Position numbers and translations under genes: made by a program | From: CAADGV01 sp040290295 | GTDB taxonomy: Bacteria; Bacteroidota; Ignavibacteria; UBA10030; UBA6906 | Length of the DNA: 64,000 nucleotides | NCBI GenBank assembly: GCA_040290295.1 | Contig: PSMW01000017.1 | Location: 1 to 64,000, forward strand | Direction of reading: 5' to 3' | Notes under the pieces: model-generated | What the model saw: the letters and a program-made list of their open reading frames with translations, nothing else | Told to the model about the DNA's origin: nothing | Database searches by the model: none | Part shown: one piece after another, positions 52,251-61,037 of the stretch | How positions within the stretch are numbered: the first letter of the stretch is position 1 | How the letters are laid out: each line of letters starts with the position of its first letter

Positions 52251-54662
52251 TTAGTTCGTTCGCAGTTCCGCGCCAAATCGGTCGCGCACGCGCTGCACCA
52301 CTCGTTTCACCTCAGCATCGATCTCTTCGTCGGTCAGCGTCCGTTCCTTCGACATCAACACCAGCGTGTACGCCAAGCTCTGCTTGTCTGCCGGAAGGTT
52401 CGGACCGCGATAGACGTCGAACAGTTCCACTTCCTGCAGAAGCTCGCTGCTCAATTCCATCATCGCGTTCTGAATGCTCTCGGCGGTTACCCCGGTATCG
52501 ACAACGAATGCAACGTCACGACGCACCTTCGGAAAGCGTGGAAGAGGTTCGTAGCGTTTGTGCTTCTTGGAAAGCAGCGACGCAAGGTTCAACTCCGCAA
52601 CAAACACATCCTGCTCGATCCCGAAGCGATCCCGTACTTCCCGCTTCACACGACCGAGAAACCCAGCGGTCGTGCCATTGATTTCAACGAAGATAGGATT
52701 ATCAGCTAAAGTTTCGCTGGTAGAATAATAAATATACCGCCAACTGTCAAGCCTGCAGACATCGAGCAAGTCCGCAACAACCCCTTTTATGTGATACACA
52801 TCCACGTCGTGCGATGGATACTTCCAATGCCGAGGTTCAGCCTTGCCGGTGAGGACAAGGCACACATGCTGTTCTTCCTGGATCGTACCGACAAGCTGCG
52901 GCGTGGCCGCTTGGGCAAACACGTGCCCAATCTCGAACAATCGCAAATCGGTGTTCCCGAACCTTTGGTTGCGAGCCACCGCTTCGAGCAAACCCGGCAA
53001 CAGCGAGCTACGCATTGCCGCCATCTCCTTCCCCAAAGGATTGGCAAGGCGCACCGGATTCTTGCCGCCAAGCATAGCAGTTTCCTCATCCACCAAGGAA
53101 ATAGAGAGAGCCTCATGCAACCCGAATCCCACCAAAATTTCTCGAATCCGATCGGCAGCACTCTCCTTCTGAAAGGGATGATTGAGATCGATCGCCGCAA
53201 CTGTTTTGGTCTCGATCTTATCGTACCCATAGACGCGTGCCACCTCTTCGATAAGGTCGATCTCTCGTTCGATGTCCACACGAAATGTCGGGACGCGAAA
53301 CCACACCCGTTTGCCGTCGGAGCGCGTCTTGCTGATCTCTAAAGGAGAAAGAAGTCTGACAATGTCGCTCCGCGACAATGTCGTTCCCAAAACGTGGTTG
53401 CACCGGTCGGCGCGCAGCGAGAGCGTTCGCGGTAAAATCTTTTTGGGGTAGATGTCGATCTTTCCTCGCAACACTTCTCCCCCTGCAATCTCGGCAATCA
53501 GTTGTGCTGCACGGTCGAGAGCGTAATCGGTGGCATTCGGATCAGCTCCCCGCTCGAACCGATACGACGCATCCGACTGTATGCCGAGCGCTTTTGCCGT
53601 GCGGCGGATGCTGCTGGGGTTCCAGTACGCGCTTTCCAACACGACGTCGGTCGTTGCATCGGAGATTTCAGAGTTCTCGCCGCCCATAATGCCTGCGATG
53701 GAAACCTCCCGTTCAGCATCGCACACCATCACGGCTCCTTCAGGCAGAACTCGTTCCTTCCCATCCAATGTCACGAAGCGCGTTCCTGCTGCGGCCTGAC
53801 GTACGATAATGTGGGAACCTCGCAGGTGTGCATAATCGAACGCATGCATGGGCTGGCCACACTCCAGCATAACGAAGTTCGTCACGTCCACAACATTGTT
53901 ACGGGGCCTCAAGCCCACAGCTCGGAGCGTGTCCTGCAACCACTTCGGCGAAGGCGCAATCGTTACCCCACGAATCATGCGCACGGCGAAGCGTGGACAG
54001 TTCACCGTATCTTTGACCGTGAGGGAGAAATATTTCTTGATCGGCACTGAGGATTCACGGAGTCGCACGCGTGGCAGCGCGGGTTTTCCGCCCGTGAGGA
54101 TAGCAATTTCGCGCGCAATACCGAAATGACTCAAGAGGTCGGGACGGTTCGGCGTAATCCCGATCTCGTACACGACATCATCCAACCCCAGATAGCTCGC
54201 CAGCGGCTGACCGGGTCGTGCTTTCGGTTCGAGAACCAGAATGCCATCCTTATCGGTCCCAACGTCCAACTCATACTCTGAGCAAATCATGCCGAACGAC
54301 TGGACACCACGCAGTTCCATCTGCGATAATGTGAAGGGCTTGCCCTGCACATCATGTTGGTTGCGAGGGACAACCGCGCCAACCAAACCCACGGCAACTT
54401 TCTGCCCCGCGGCAACGTTGGGCGCACCGCACACAATCTGCAAGCGTTCTTTGCCGATATCGACCGAGCAGACGGTCAGTTTGTCGGCGTTCGGGTGTTT
54501 CTGCACCTCGAGCACTTTCCCAACGACGAAGTTTCTGTACTTCTCGCCGAGCCGTTCATAGCTCTCCACTTCCAGTCCCAACATCGTGAGACGCTCACTC
54601 AACTCTTCGGGTGTGAGCTGAAAGGAAATGTACCGTTGAAGCCATCTGTGAGAAAGTTTCAT
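52251..54662 (-). CDS. pheT: phenylalanyl-tRNA synthetase beta subunit
   Basis: An 803-residue PheT, equal to the usual length. It has MKLSHRWLQRYI, the tRNA-binding domain with VGKVLEVQKHPNADKLTVC and IVCGAPNVAAGQKV, the B3/B4 editing domain (GEEN-like IMGGENSEISD), the B5 domain and the C-terminal anticodon-binding FDX-ACB domain (KHKRYEPLPRFPKVRRDV). The start at 54662 is 4 bp after the pheS stop; the frame extends upstream but that part lies inside pheS. Confidence 0.95.
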   Translation of the reverse strand: MKLSHRWLQRYISFQLTPEELSERLTMLGLEVESYERLGEKYRNFVVGKVLEVQKHPNADKLTVCSVDIGKERLQIVCGAPNVAAGQKVAVGLVGAVVPRNQHDVQGKPFTLSQMELRGVQSFGMICSEYELDVGTDKDGILVLEPKARPGQPLASYLGLDDVVYEIGITPNRPDLLSHFGIAREIAILTGGKPALPRVRLRESSVPIKKYFSLTVKDTVNCPRFAVRMIRGVTIAPSPKWLQDTLRAVGLRPRNNVVDVTNFVMLECGQPMHAFDYAHLRGSHIIVRQAAAGTRFVTLDGKERVLPEGAVMVCDAEREVSIAGIMGGENSEISDATTDVVLESAYWNPSSIRRTAKALGIQSDASYRFERGADPNATDYALDRAAQLIAEIAGGEVLRGKIDIYPKKILPRTLSLRADRCNHVLGTTLSRSDIVRLLSPLEISKTRSDGKRVWFRVPTFRVDIEREIDLIEEVARVYGYDKIETKTVAAIDLNHPFQKESAADRIREILVGFGLHEALSISLVDEETAMLGGKNPVRLANPLGKEMAAMRSSLLPGLLEAVARNQRFGNTDLRLFEIGHVFAQAATPQLVGTIQEEQHVCLVLTGKAEPRHWKYPSHDVDVYHIKGVVADLLDVCRLDSWRYIYYSTSETLADNPIFVEINGTTAGFLGRVKREVRDRFGIEQDVFVAELNLASLLSKKHKRYEPLPRFPKVRRDVAFVVDTGVTAESIQNAMMELSSELLQEVELFDVYRGPNLPADKQSLAYTLVLMSKERTLTDEEIDAEVKRVVQRVRDRFGAELRTN

Positions 54663-54666
54663 CGTC

Positions 54667-55692
54667 TCATGAGAACTGCTTGAGGAATCGTACGTCGTTT
54701 TCGTAAAAGAGTCGAATATCGTCAACGCCGTACAACAGCGCGGCGGTTCGCTCGATGCCCATACCGAATGCGTACCCTGTGTATTTCTCCGCGTCGTAGC
54801 CGACCGAGCGGAAAACATTCGGATCGACCATTCCACATCCCAAGATCTCCAACCATCCCGATTGCTTGCAAAGACGACATCCTTTGCCGTTGCAGAGGAA
54901 ACACGTGATGTCCATCTCGGCGCTCGGTTCTGTAAACGGAAAGAAGCTCGGCCGGAAACGATACGTGATATTCGAACCATAGAACTGACGAGCAAACGAA
55001 ACCAAGGTTCCTTTCAATTCGCTGAACGTTATGCCAACATCGACAGCGAGTCCTTCCACTTGATAGAAGTTGCACAAGCTGCGAGCGGTCACCGCTTCTT
55101 TCCGAAACACCCGTCCCGGCATGATACTGCGAATCGGAGGCTGGTGTGTTTCCATAACACGAATTTGGACGGGAGAAGTATGCGTACGCAGAACGATATC
55201 GTGAGAAACAAAGAACGTATCCTGCATATCGCGCGCTGGATGATCAGGAGGAAAATTCAGCGCACTGAAATTGTGCCAGTCATCTTCGATCTCTGGACCA
55301 TCGGCGATACCGAATCCCATGCCGACGAAGATCGCTTTGATCTCGTCCAACGTTTGCATGATGGGATGGTTCGATCCGCGAAAGAGTCTTCGTCCCGGCA
55401 GCGTCAGGTCGAGGTCCTCCGATGGGGCTGGCCTGGCTTGGAGCGTAGCACGTTTTTCGTCGAACACACGCTGGGCGTATTGACGAAGCTCGTTCAAATG
55501 CTTGCCGATCGACGGCTTCTCGTGCGGCGGTACGTTTCGGAGTTCGTCGAAGAGCGAGGCAATGCGACCCTTCCGGGCAAGATATTTTACTCTGAACGCC
55601 TCGAGGTGTTGTTCTGTCGAAATCGAAGAAATGTCCGCTTCCAGTTCCTCACGAAGCTTGGCTATGTGTTCGAGCATGGCGGGTAGGGACAA
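54667..55692 (-). CDS. pheS: phenylalanyl-tRNA synthetase alpha subunit
   Basis: A 341-residue class II synthetase subunit with the N-terminal coiled coil, motif 1 region (GSNHPIMQTLDEIKAIF), motif 2 (FRKEAVTARSLCNFYQVEGL) and motif 3 (GYAFGMGIERTAALLYGV). The CFLCNGKGCRLCKQSGWLEI segment with four cysteines is found in many bacterial PheS proteins outside the enterobacteria. A start 15 nt downstream (MLEHIAKL) is equally possible. It is separated from rplT by a terminator and forms an operon with pheT. Confidence 0.95.
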   Translation of the reverse strand: MSLPAMLEHIAKLREELEADISSISTEQHLEAFRVKYLARKGRIASLFDELRNVPPHEKPSIGKHLNELRQYAQRVFDEKRATLQARPAPSEDLDLTLPGRRLFRGSNHPIMQTLDEIKAIFVGMGFGIADGPEIEDDWHNFSALNFPPDHPARDMQDTFFVSHDIVLRTHTSPVQIRVMETHQPPIRSIMPGRVFRKEAVTARSLCNFYQVEGLAVDVGITFSELKGTLVSFARQFYGSNITYRFRPSFFPFTEPSAEMDITCFLCNGKGCRLCKQSGWLEILGCGMVDPNVFRSVGYDAEKYTGYAFGMGIERTAALLYGVDDIRLFYENDVRFLKQFS

Positions 55693-55701
55693 TACGAAAA
55701 T

Positions 55702-55739
55702 CTTCCTGTGGGGCAGCGTTCGCTGCCCCCGACAGGAAG
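55702..55739 (-). terminator. strong stem-loop between rplT and pheS
   Basis: CTTCCTGT-c-GGGGGCAGCG pairs with CGCTGCCCC-ACAGGAAG on the minus strand, giving about 16 base pairs with a very short loop, followed by ATTTTCGTATT. It probably ends the infC-rpmI-rplT transcript, or acts as an attenuator before pheST. Confidence 0.75.
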
Positions 55740-55753
55740 AGATGTGAATGAAC

Positions 55754-56101
55754 TTACGCTGTCGCGAACTTTACGACCTCAGCAAATGCGTCGGGGTTGC
55801 TCACCGCAAGGTCGGCGAGCAGCTTGCGGTTGATATCGACCTTCTTCTTGTTCAAGCCGTTGATCAACCGTGAGTAGGTTGTTCCGTTCAGTCGGGCTGC
55901 CGCGTTGATACGCGTGATCCACAACTGCCGGAACGTGCGTTTCTTGGTTTTCCGATCGCGGTAGGCGTATTGCATCGCCTTTTCCACATGGTGTTTGGCG
56001 ACCGTGTACACTTTGCTTCTCGCACCCCAGTAGCCCTTCGCTTGCTTCATGACGCGCTTGCGACGGCGGTGGGAGGCAACTGTATTCTGCGAACGTGGCA
56101 T
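55754..56101 (-). CDS. rplT: 50S ribosomal protein L20
   Basis: A 115-residue L20 with MPRSQNTVASHRRRKRVMKQA, YWGARSKVYTVAKHHVEKA, YAYRDRKTKKRTFRQLWI and RINAAARLNGTTYSRLI. The start at 56101 was chosen since the conserved MPRxxxxVxxHRRRKR begins there. It follows rpmI by about 80 bp. In other bacteria L20 represses its own operon. Confidence 0.96.
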   Translation of the reverse strand: MPRSQNTVASHRRRKRVMKQAKGYWGARSKVYTVAKHHVEKAMQYAYRDRKTKKRTFRQLWITRINAAARLNGTTYSRLINGLNKKKVDINRKLLADLAVSNPDAFAEVVKFATA

Positions 56102-56183
56102 AGTTGCTCTTGTCCTTTGTGAGATGATGAAATGGTCTCGTTGACGCTGAGACGTTGATAGTACGGTGTAGCCTATAAAATCG

Positions 56184-56378
56184 TTATGTGGCAAGCATTT
56201 CGCGCACCGCCTTGACGTCCGGCTTGGCAACCAATGCCGGGAGGCGAAGCTTGCGTTTGCGTTTTCGTGACTTCGACGTCAGGATGTGGCTCCGATATGC
56301 TTTCGCCCGCTTGATCTTCCCTGTTCCCGTAATCTTGAAGCGCTTCCTTGCTGCGCTTCGGGTTTTGGTTTTCGGCAT
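56184..56378 (-). CDS. rpmI: 50S ribosomal protein L35
   Basis: A 64-residue L35 with MPKTKTRSAARKRFKITGTGKI, AKAYRSHILTSKSRKRKRKLR. The length and sequence match the family. It starts 2 bp after the infC stop, in the usual infC-rpmI-rplT operon. Confidence 0.96.
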   Translation of the reverse strand: MPKTKTRSAARKRFKITGTGKIKRAKAYRSHILTSKSRKRKRKLRLPALVAKPDVKAVREMLAT

Positions 56379-56380
56379 TT

Positions 56381-56941
56381 CTACGCTTCCTTGGTTATTT
56401 GCTTGTCTGATTTCTGCTCGACCTTCTTTTTCCGTTCCGGGGCAAAGATCACGATCATGCTTCTGCCTTCCATGTGCGCGGGTTGATCGATCTTTGCAAT
56501 ATCACTCAGTTGTTCAGCCAACCGCTCTAGCAACTCTCTCCCGTGATCCTGATAGGTAATTTCTCTCCCCTTGAAGACGACGGTGGCTTTGACCTTGTGT
56601 CCCTCCATCAGAAAATTTCTCGCGTGGCGCATCTTGAAGTTGAAATCGTGCGTGTCGGTGTTAGGATGGAAACGCAACTCCTTCAACTGCGTCACATGCT
56701 GGTGCTTCTTTTGGATTTTATCCTTCTTGGCAATTTCGTATTTGTACTTGCCGAAATTGATCACCTTGCACACGGGGGGATTGGCGTTCGGAACAATTTC
56801 CACAAGGTCGGCATCGCGTTCCTTCGCCAATTCGATGGCTTCGCGCGGCGTCATCACGCCAAGCTGCGCTCCACGTTCGTCGATCACTCGTACTTGCGGT
56901 GAGCGGATCTCTTCGTTGACGCGAACTCGTTCTTTGCTAAT
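56381..56941 (-). CDS. infC: translation initiation factor IF-3 with AUU start codon
   Basis: A 186-residue IF-3. Conserved parts are VNEEIRSPQVRVIDERGAQLG, EIVPNANPPVCKVINFGKYKYE, LRFHPNTDTHDFNFKMRHARNFL and VVFKGREITYQDHG. Homologues start about 18 residues before the first GTG in frame; the only start there is ATT at 56941, with GGAGG 7 bp upstream. AUU starts of infC are known in many bacteria and let IF-3 repress its own translation. The last residues are Lys-rich. Confidence 0.95.
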   Translation of the reverse strand: MSKERVRVNEEIRSPQVRVIDERGAQLGVMTPREAIELAKERDADLVEIVPNANPPVCKVINFGKYKYEIAKKDKIQKKHQHVTQLKELRFHPNTDTHDFNFKMRHARNFLMEGHKVKATVVFKGREITYQDHGRELLERLAEQLSDIAKIDQPAHMEGRSMIVIFAPERKKKVEQKSDKQITKEA

Positions 56942-57002
56942 AGTATAGCCTCCTTCGTTGTGATGTGGGGGAGATGCGCGAAGCGTTCACGACGTATGCT
57001 CC

Positions 57003-59003
57003 TTACGTTGTCACTGCTTGGATGTTGATATGCGTCAGTGCCCGCAACTCGTCCAAATGATCTTCACCGCTGATCCATTTCTCGGCGATTTCCTTTTTCA
57101 AAAACGCCAAGAAGGCGTCCTTCGGTATCCTGCCAAGACCCCCCTTCTTGTGTCGTCGCACCGCTACCGTTCTGCTTTGTCGTTCTTTCTCCCCCACCAC
57201 CAACATGTAGGGAACTTTCTTTGTCTCCCACTCTCGAATCTTGTAATTCACTTTTTCGTTGCGATCGTCGAGTTCCAACCGAACACCTCCCGCAGCATAC
57301 TCAGCCCGGAGTTGCCGCGCATACTCCAACTGGGCATCGGTGATCGGGAGGATCGCTACCTGAACAGGGGCAAGCCAGAGAGGAAACTCGCCGGCAAAGT
57401 GCTCGATGAGAACGCCGATGAAGCGTTCCAGCGACCCAAACGGGGCACGGTGGATGATCACGGGCCGATGCTTCTGCCCATCGCTGCCGATGTACTCGAG
57501 CTGGAAACGTTCAGGCATGACATAATCGACCTGTACGGTTCCCAATTGCCAAGTGCGGCGGAGTGCGTCCAGCACCATAAAGTCGATCTTCGGACCGTAG
57601 AACGCCGCCTCGCCGATGCCAATATAGTAATTTAGGTTCTTTACGTCAGCCACCTCTTTGATTTCGCGTTCCGAGCGTTCCCACATAGCATCCTCGCCGC
57701 CATATTTTTCTTTGTTCTTCGGGTCGCGGAAGGACAAGCGGGTTTTGAAATCCTTGAATCCCAGCGTGTTGAACACAAGTTGTATCAAGTCGATCACCTC
57801 GCACAGCTCGTCCCTCAATTGGTCGGGGCGAACGTACATGTGAGAATCATCCACGGTAAACGAACGCACGCGCGTCAAGCCAGTCAACTCACCCGATTGC
57901 TCGTACCGATAGACGGTACCGAACTCCGCCAAACGAATCGGCAGATCCCGGTAACTGCGCGGCTTCGCCAAATAAATTTGATGGTGATGCGGGCAGTTCA
58001 TCGGCTTCAACAGGTACTCTTCATCCTCGACTTTGATCGGCGCAAATTGGCTATCCTTGTAGTACGGATAATGACCACTGGTTTTGTAGAGTTGGAGATT
58101 GCCGATATGCGGTGTCACGACGGGTAAGTACCAGCGCTTGCGTTGCTCCTCGCGCAGGAAGTTTTCCAACTCTTCACGGATGATTGTTCCTTTCGGAAGC
58201 CAGATGGGGAGTCCGCCGCCTACTTTCGGCGTGATCATGAACAGCTCCAACTCCTGCCCCAGCTTCCGATGGTCGCGGCGTTTGGCTTCTTCGAGGCGGT
58301 AGAGATATTCGTCGAGTTCTTTCTGCGTCGGGAAGGTGATGCCGTAGATGCGTTGCAGCATCTTATTCTTTTCGTTGCCACGCCAATACGCGCCGGCAAC
58401 ACTGAGAAGTTTTATGGCGTTGATGCGACCGGTCGATGGGATGTGAGGACCAAAACACAGATCAGTAAAGTTCCCTTGATGGTAGAAGGTGATGGTTTCT
58501 CCTTTCAGTCCTTCAAGAAGTTCGAGCTTGTATGGGTCACCCTTTTTCTTGAAGTACGCGACTGCGTCCTCCCATGAAACAACTTCACGCTTGTAGGGTA
58601 CATCACGCTGAGCAAGCTCGCGCATCTTCTTTTCGATCTCGCTGAGATCGACAGCGGTAATCGAATGGTCGCCCATGTCGATATCGTAGTAGAAGCCATG
58701 TTCGATCGGAGGACCGATGCCAAACTTGGTCCCCGGAAAAAGTGTCTCGATTGCTTCAGCCATGAGATGGGCGGAGCTGTGCCAATAGGTGCGTTTGGCT
58801 TCCTCATCATCCCACGTGTGAATCTTGATCGACGCGTCCGTCTCGATTGGTCGAAACAAATCCCACACTTCCCCATTCACGGAGATTGCCAAAGCAGCCC
58901 GCGCCAACCGAGGACTGATGTCCTCGGCGATCTGTTGTCCCGTGATGCCGCTCGGATACATCCGAACGGAACCATCGGGAAGTGTGATGCGAATCTGCGC
59001 CAT
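57003..59003 (-). CDS. thrS: threonyl-tRNA synthetase
   Basis: A 666-residue ThrS with TGS domain (MAQIRITLPDGSVRMYPSG), the editing SAD domain (WHSSAHLMAEAI, HGFYYDID), the catalytic core (FKSGHYPYYKD-like TSGHYPYYKDSQF, LKPMNCPHHHQIY, FGTVYRYEQSGELTGLTRVR, IIHRAPFGSLERFIGVLIEH) and the anticodon-binding domain (VAILPITDAQLEYA). The zinc ligands Cys and His (NCPHHH and HRAPFGS) are present. It is followed by infC, with only 61 bp between, and preceded by four tRNA genes. Confidence 0.96.
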   Translation of the reverse strand: MAQIRITLPDGSVRMYPSGITGQQIAEDISPRLARAALAISVNGEVWDLFRPIETDASIKIHTWDDEEAKRTYWHSSAHLMAEAIETLFPGTKFGIGPPIEHGFYYDIDMGDHSITAVDLSEIEKKMRELAQRDVPYKREVVSWEDAVAYFKKKGDPYKLELLEGLKGETITFYHQGNFTDLCFGPHIPSTGRINAIKLLSVAGAYWRGNEKNKMLQRIYGITFPTQKELDEYLYRLEEAKRRDHRKLGQELELFMITPKVGGGLPIWLPKGTIIREELENFLREEQRKRWYLPVVTPHIGNLQLYKTSGHYPYYKDSQFAPIKVEDEEYLLKPMNCPHHHQIYLAKPRSYRDLPIRLAEFGTVYRYEQSGELTGLTRVRSFTVDDSHMYVRPDQLRDELCEVIDLIQLVFNTLGFKDFKTRLSFRDPKNKEKYGGEDAMWERSEREIKEVADVKNLNYYIGIGEAAFYGPKIDFMVLDALRRTWQLGTVQVDYVMPERFQLEYIGSDGQKHRPVIIHRAPFGSLERFIGVLIEHFAGEFPLWLAPVQVAILPITDAQLEYARQLRAEYAAGGVRLELDDRNEKVNYKIREWETKKVPYMLVVGEKERQSRTVAVRRHKKGGLGRIPKDAFLAFLKKEIAEKWISGEDHLDELRALTHINIQAVTT

Positions 59004-59067
59004 AGGTGTTCTACTGAAAACAAAAAATCGCCCGACCTTTCACGTGGGGCGGGACGATTCGATTGTG

Positions 59068-59141
<74 letters not shown>

Positions 59142-59219
59142 CTGAAGCTTCTTGCCATACCCTACCGTGTGAATTGTTCGGCTGCTAAGGTATGGGCTGC
59201 TGCGCAGCACTACGCACTG

Positions 59220-59305
59220 TGCCGAGGATGGGACTTGAACCCATACGGACCCGAAAGTCCACAGGATTTTAAGTCCTGTGCGTCTACCAATTCCGCCACC
59301 CCGGC
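59220..59305 (-). tRNA. tRNA-Leu(TAA)
   Basis: A class II tRNA of 86 nt with acceptor GCCGGGG/CCTCGGC, anticodon loop ACTTAAAAT (anticodon TAA), a long variable arm (TGGACTTTCGGGTCCG) and T-arm TGGGTTCAAGTCCCA. CCA not encoded. Confidence 0.95.
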
Positions 59306-59357
59306 GAAGAGTAATACCTGCAACCCAAACAGCGCTTTTGCCCGACCTCAACAGTTC

Positions 59358-59432
59358 TGGAGGCGCCGGGCGGATTCGAACCGCCGCATAAAGGTTTTGC
59401 AGACCTCTCCCTTACCACTTGGGTACGGCGCC
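59358..59432 (-). tRNA. tRNA-Cys(GCA)
   Basis: Acceptor GGCGCCG/CGGCGCC with discriminator T, anticodon loop TCTGCAAA (anticodon GCA), T-arm GGCGGTTCGAATCCGCC. The 3' CCA is encoded (59358-59360), unlike in the other three tRNAs here. Confidence 0.94.
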
Positions 59433-59452
59433 ATAATTGCCGACAAACAAAA

Positions 59453-59485
59453 CCCCGCCACCTGGAGGGACTTGGGGCGGCGGGG
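59453..59485 (-). terminator. terminator between tRNA-Gly and tRNA-Cys
   Basis: On the minus strand CCCCGCC pairs with GGCGGGG around a 19-nt loop, followed by TTTTGTTT. It would stop a transcript from the Gly tRNA before tRNA-Cys, so the downstream tRNAs and thrS probably have their own promoter. Confidence 0.65.
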
Positions 59486-59543
59486 CCACTTTAAAGAGGA
59501 AGTGTGTTAATCAGACAATCAGCGCGATTACCGATTGTCGAGG

Positions 59544-59563
59544 TGTCCCACCGAAGTGGGACA
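59544..59563 (-). other. UUCG-capped hairpin after tRNA-Gly
   Basis: TGTCCCAC pairs perfectly with GTGGGACA around TTCG on the minus strand, a C(UUCG)G tetraloop of high stability, 2 bp after the tRNA-Gly 3' end. It may protect or delimit the tRNA 3' trailer for processing. No T-tract follows. Confidence 0.65.
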
Positions 59564-59564
59564 G

Positions 59565-59637
<73 letters not shown>

Positions 59638-59923
59638 ATTGGCGCTACCAATATAACAAACATCCTCTTCGGGTGCAAGAGCGTTTCTGCTTATCAAAGA
59701 CCAATGCAACGTGAAAAAATATACAGTGCATGTTCCTGAAAGTCAAGAACCAAATAGGTTTCTAACAAGCAAGGACTGAAAGGTGTGGATTGTTTCAACA
59801 ACAGACAACGCCACGGTACGCCGAGAACGCTTCCGCTGAAAAATCATCCGGTTTCATCACCGAGATGGAGAATTCCGTACAGGTGTACGTCATGGTCATC
59901 GCTTTTTCGTCAAGGCAAACGGT

Positions 59924-60294
59924 TTGTTGTCCTGTTCACAAGCTCTGGCTCAACTGCAAGCATCGATTAATCCGACGAAAGACAAGAAGCATTACGAAAG
60001 TGCTACAGGAACCTTGAGAAATGGGAAGGGGCAGTACTTTTTTGCGGGACGCACAAACCAACTCAACAATTTTCTACGACGAGGATTCCTCGCGTTTGAA
60101 ATTACACGAGCGATCCTGACCGGAGCAATGACCCAGAGCGTCGTATTGACTCTTTCGATGTCAGGAACAACTTCTGCGGCATATCACCTCTCACTTCATC
60201 GCGTAACGCCCACTGGGGAGACGCAACGTCGGTAGCAAGCGCGAACAAAGGTTGCGTGCAGGTTGGTTCGTGGCAACGTGCACGCTCGTTGTGA
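59924..60294 (+). pseudogene. remnant of a DNRLRE-type secreted protein
   Basis: The frame contains SQALAQLQASINPTKD, HYESATGTLRNGKGQYFFAG, RTNQLNNFLRRGFLAF and SVVLTLSMSGTTSAAYHLSL followed by HRVTP, the wording of DNRLRE carbohydrate-binding-like domains of secreted proteins. Near 60210 the sense passes to another frame (WGDATSVASANKG) and soon ends. The signal peptide start is in yet another frame (about 59790-59930). Only a small piece of the original gene is left. It is the only plus-strand gene-like sequence on the right side, in a 740-bp stretch between tRNA-Gly and greA. Confidence 0.6.
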
Positions 60295-60377
60295 TGAAAT
60301 AAGTCCCTTCGGCAAGAAAACGAGAAGCTCTCCGCTCCAACGACGAGCGGAGAGCTTGTGTCCGACACGCTGAGACG

Positions 60378-60851
60378 TTATCTGTTAATGTCGAGAATCT
60401 GATAGGTAAGCAATCCGACGGGGACTTTGATCTCGACGACCTCTCCCTTCTTCTTCCCCAAGAGTGCCTTGCCGATCGGAGAAGTGACCGAGATCTTATG
60501 AGCTTCGAAGTCTGCTTCTTCGGGAGAGACCAAAAGGTATTCGAATGTATTGTGCGTTTTCAAGTCCTTGAGCTTTACCCTGCTCAAGATATACACCTTG
60601 TCGTTCGGCAGGTCCTTTGCTTCGATCAGCTTCGCCTTCGCAAGGGTCATCTCCAGCTTCTGAATGCGAAGCTCGAGATGTTGTTGTTCCTCTTTCGCAG
60701 CGTCGTACTCGGCGTTCTCCGATAAATCGCCATGCCCACGCGCCTCGGCAATGACCTGAGCGATACGTTTTCGCCCATTGGTCTTCAGCTCGTGCAGTTC
60801 CTGCTCCAGCGCTACCAAGCGCTCACGAGTGAGGTAAACTGTATCGGACAT
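60378..60851 (-). CDS. greA: transcription elongation factor GreA
   Basis: A 157-residue factor that rescues backtracked RNA polymerase. The N-terminal coiled coil (LVALEQELHELKTNGRKR...EARGHGDLSENAEYDAAKEEQ) has the acidic tip D/E residues of GDLSENAEY, and the C-terminal FKBP-like domain ends with ISVTSPIGKALLGKKKGEVVEI. ATG 60851 has GGAG upstream (GGAGATGTGC) and was preferred to upstream codons. It stands alone. Confidence 0.95.
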   Translation of the reverse strand: MSDTVYLTRERLVALEQELHELKTNGRKRIAQVIAEARGHGDLSENAEYDAAKEEQQHLELRIQKLEMTLAKAKLIEAKDLPNDKVYILSRVKLKDLKTHNTFEYLLVSPEEADFEAHKISVTSPIGKALLGKKKGEVVEIKVPVGLLTYQILDINR

Positions 60852-61037
60852 GCACATCTCCAACGGTTTGTTTGGGACAAAAGAAATAGCCATCATCCGC
60901 ATGTGCGAATGGTGGCTAACCACCTTCTCGGCTGTTATTAGGTACTGAATCCGCCCGACAAAATCAAGTCGGTGAACGCCTCTCCCACTGTGGGAGCCTC
61001 TCCCCTGTTTGCGTCGGGCTGTGAAAGGATTATCGGA

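Noticed and set aside
59003..59067. T-box leader for thrS
   Set aside because: Only about 64 bp separate thrS from tRNA-Val, too short for a T-box, and no T-box core sequence was seen.
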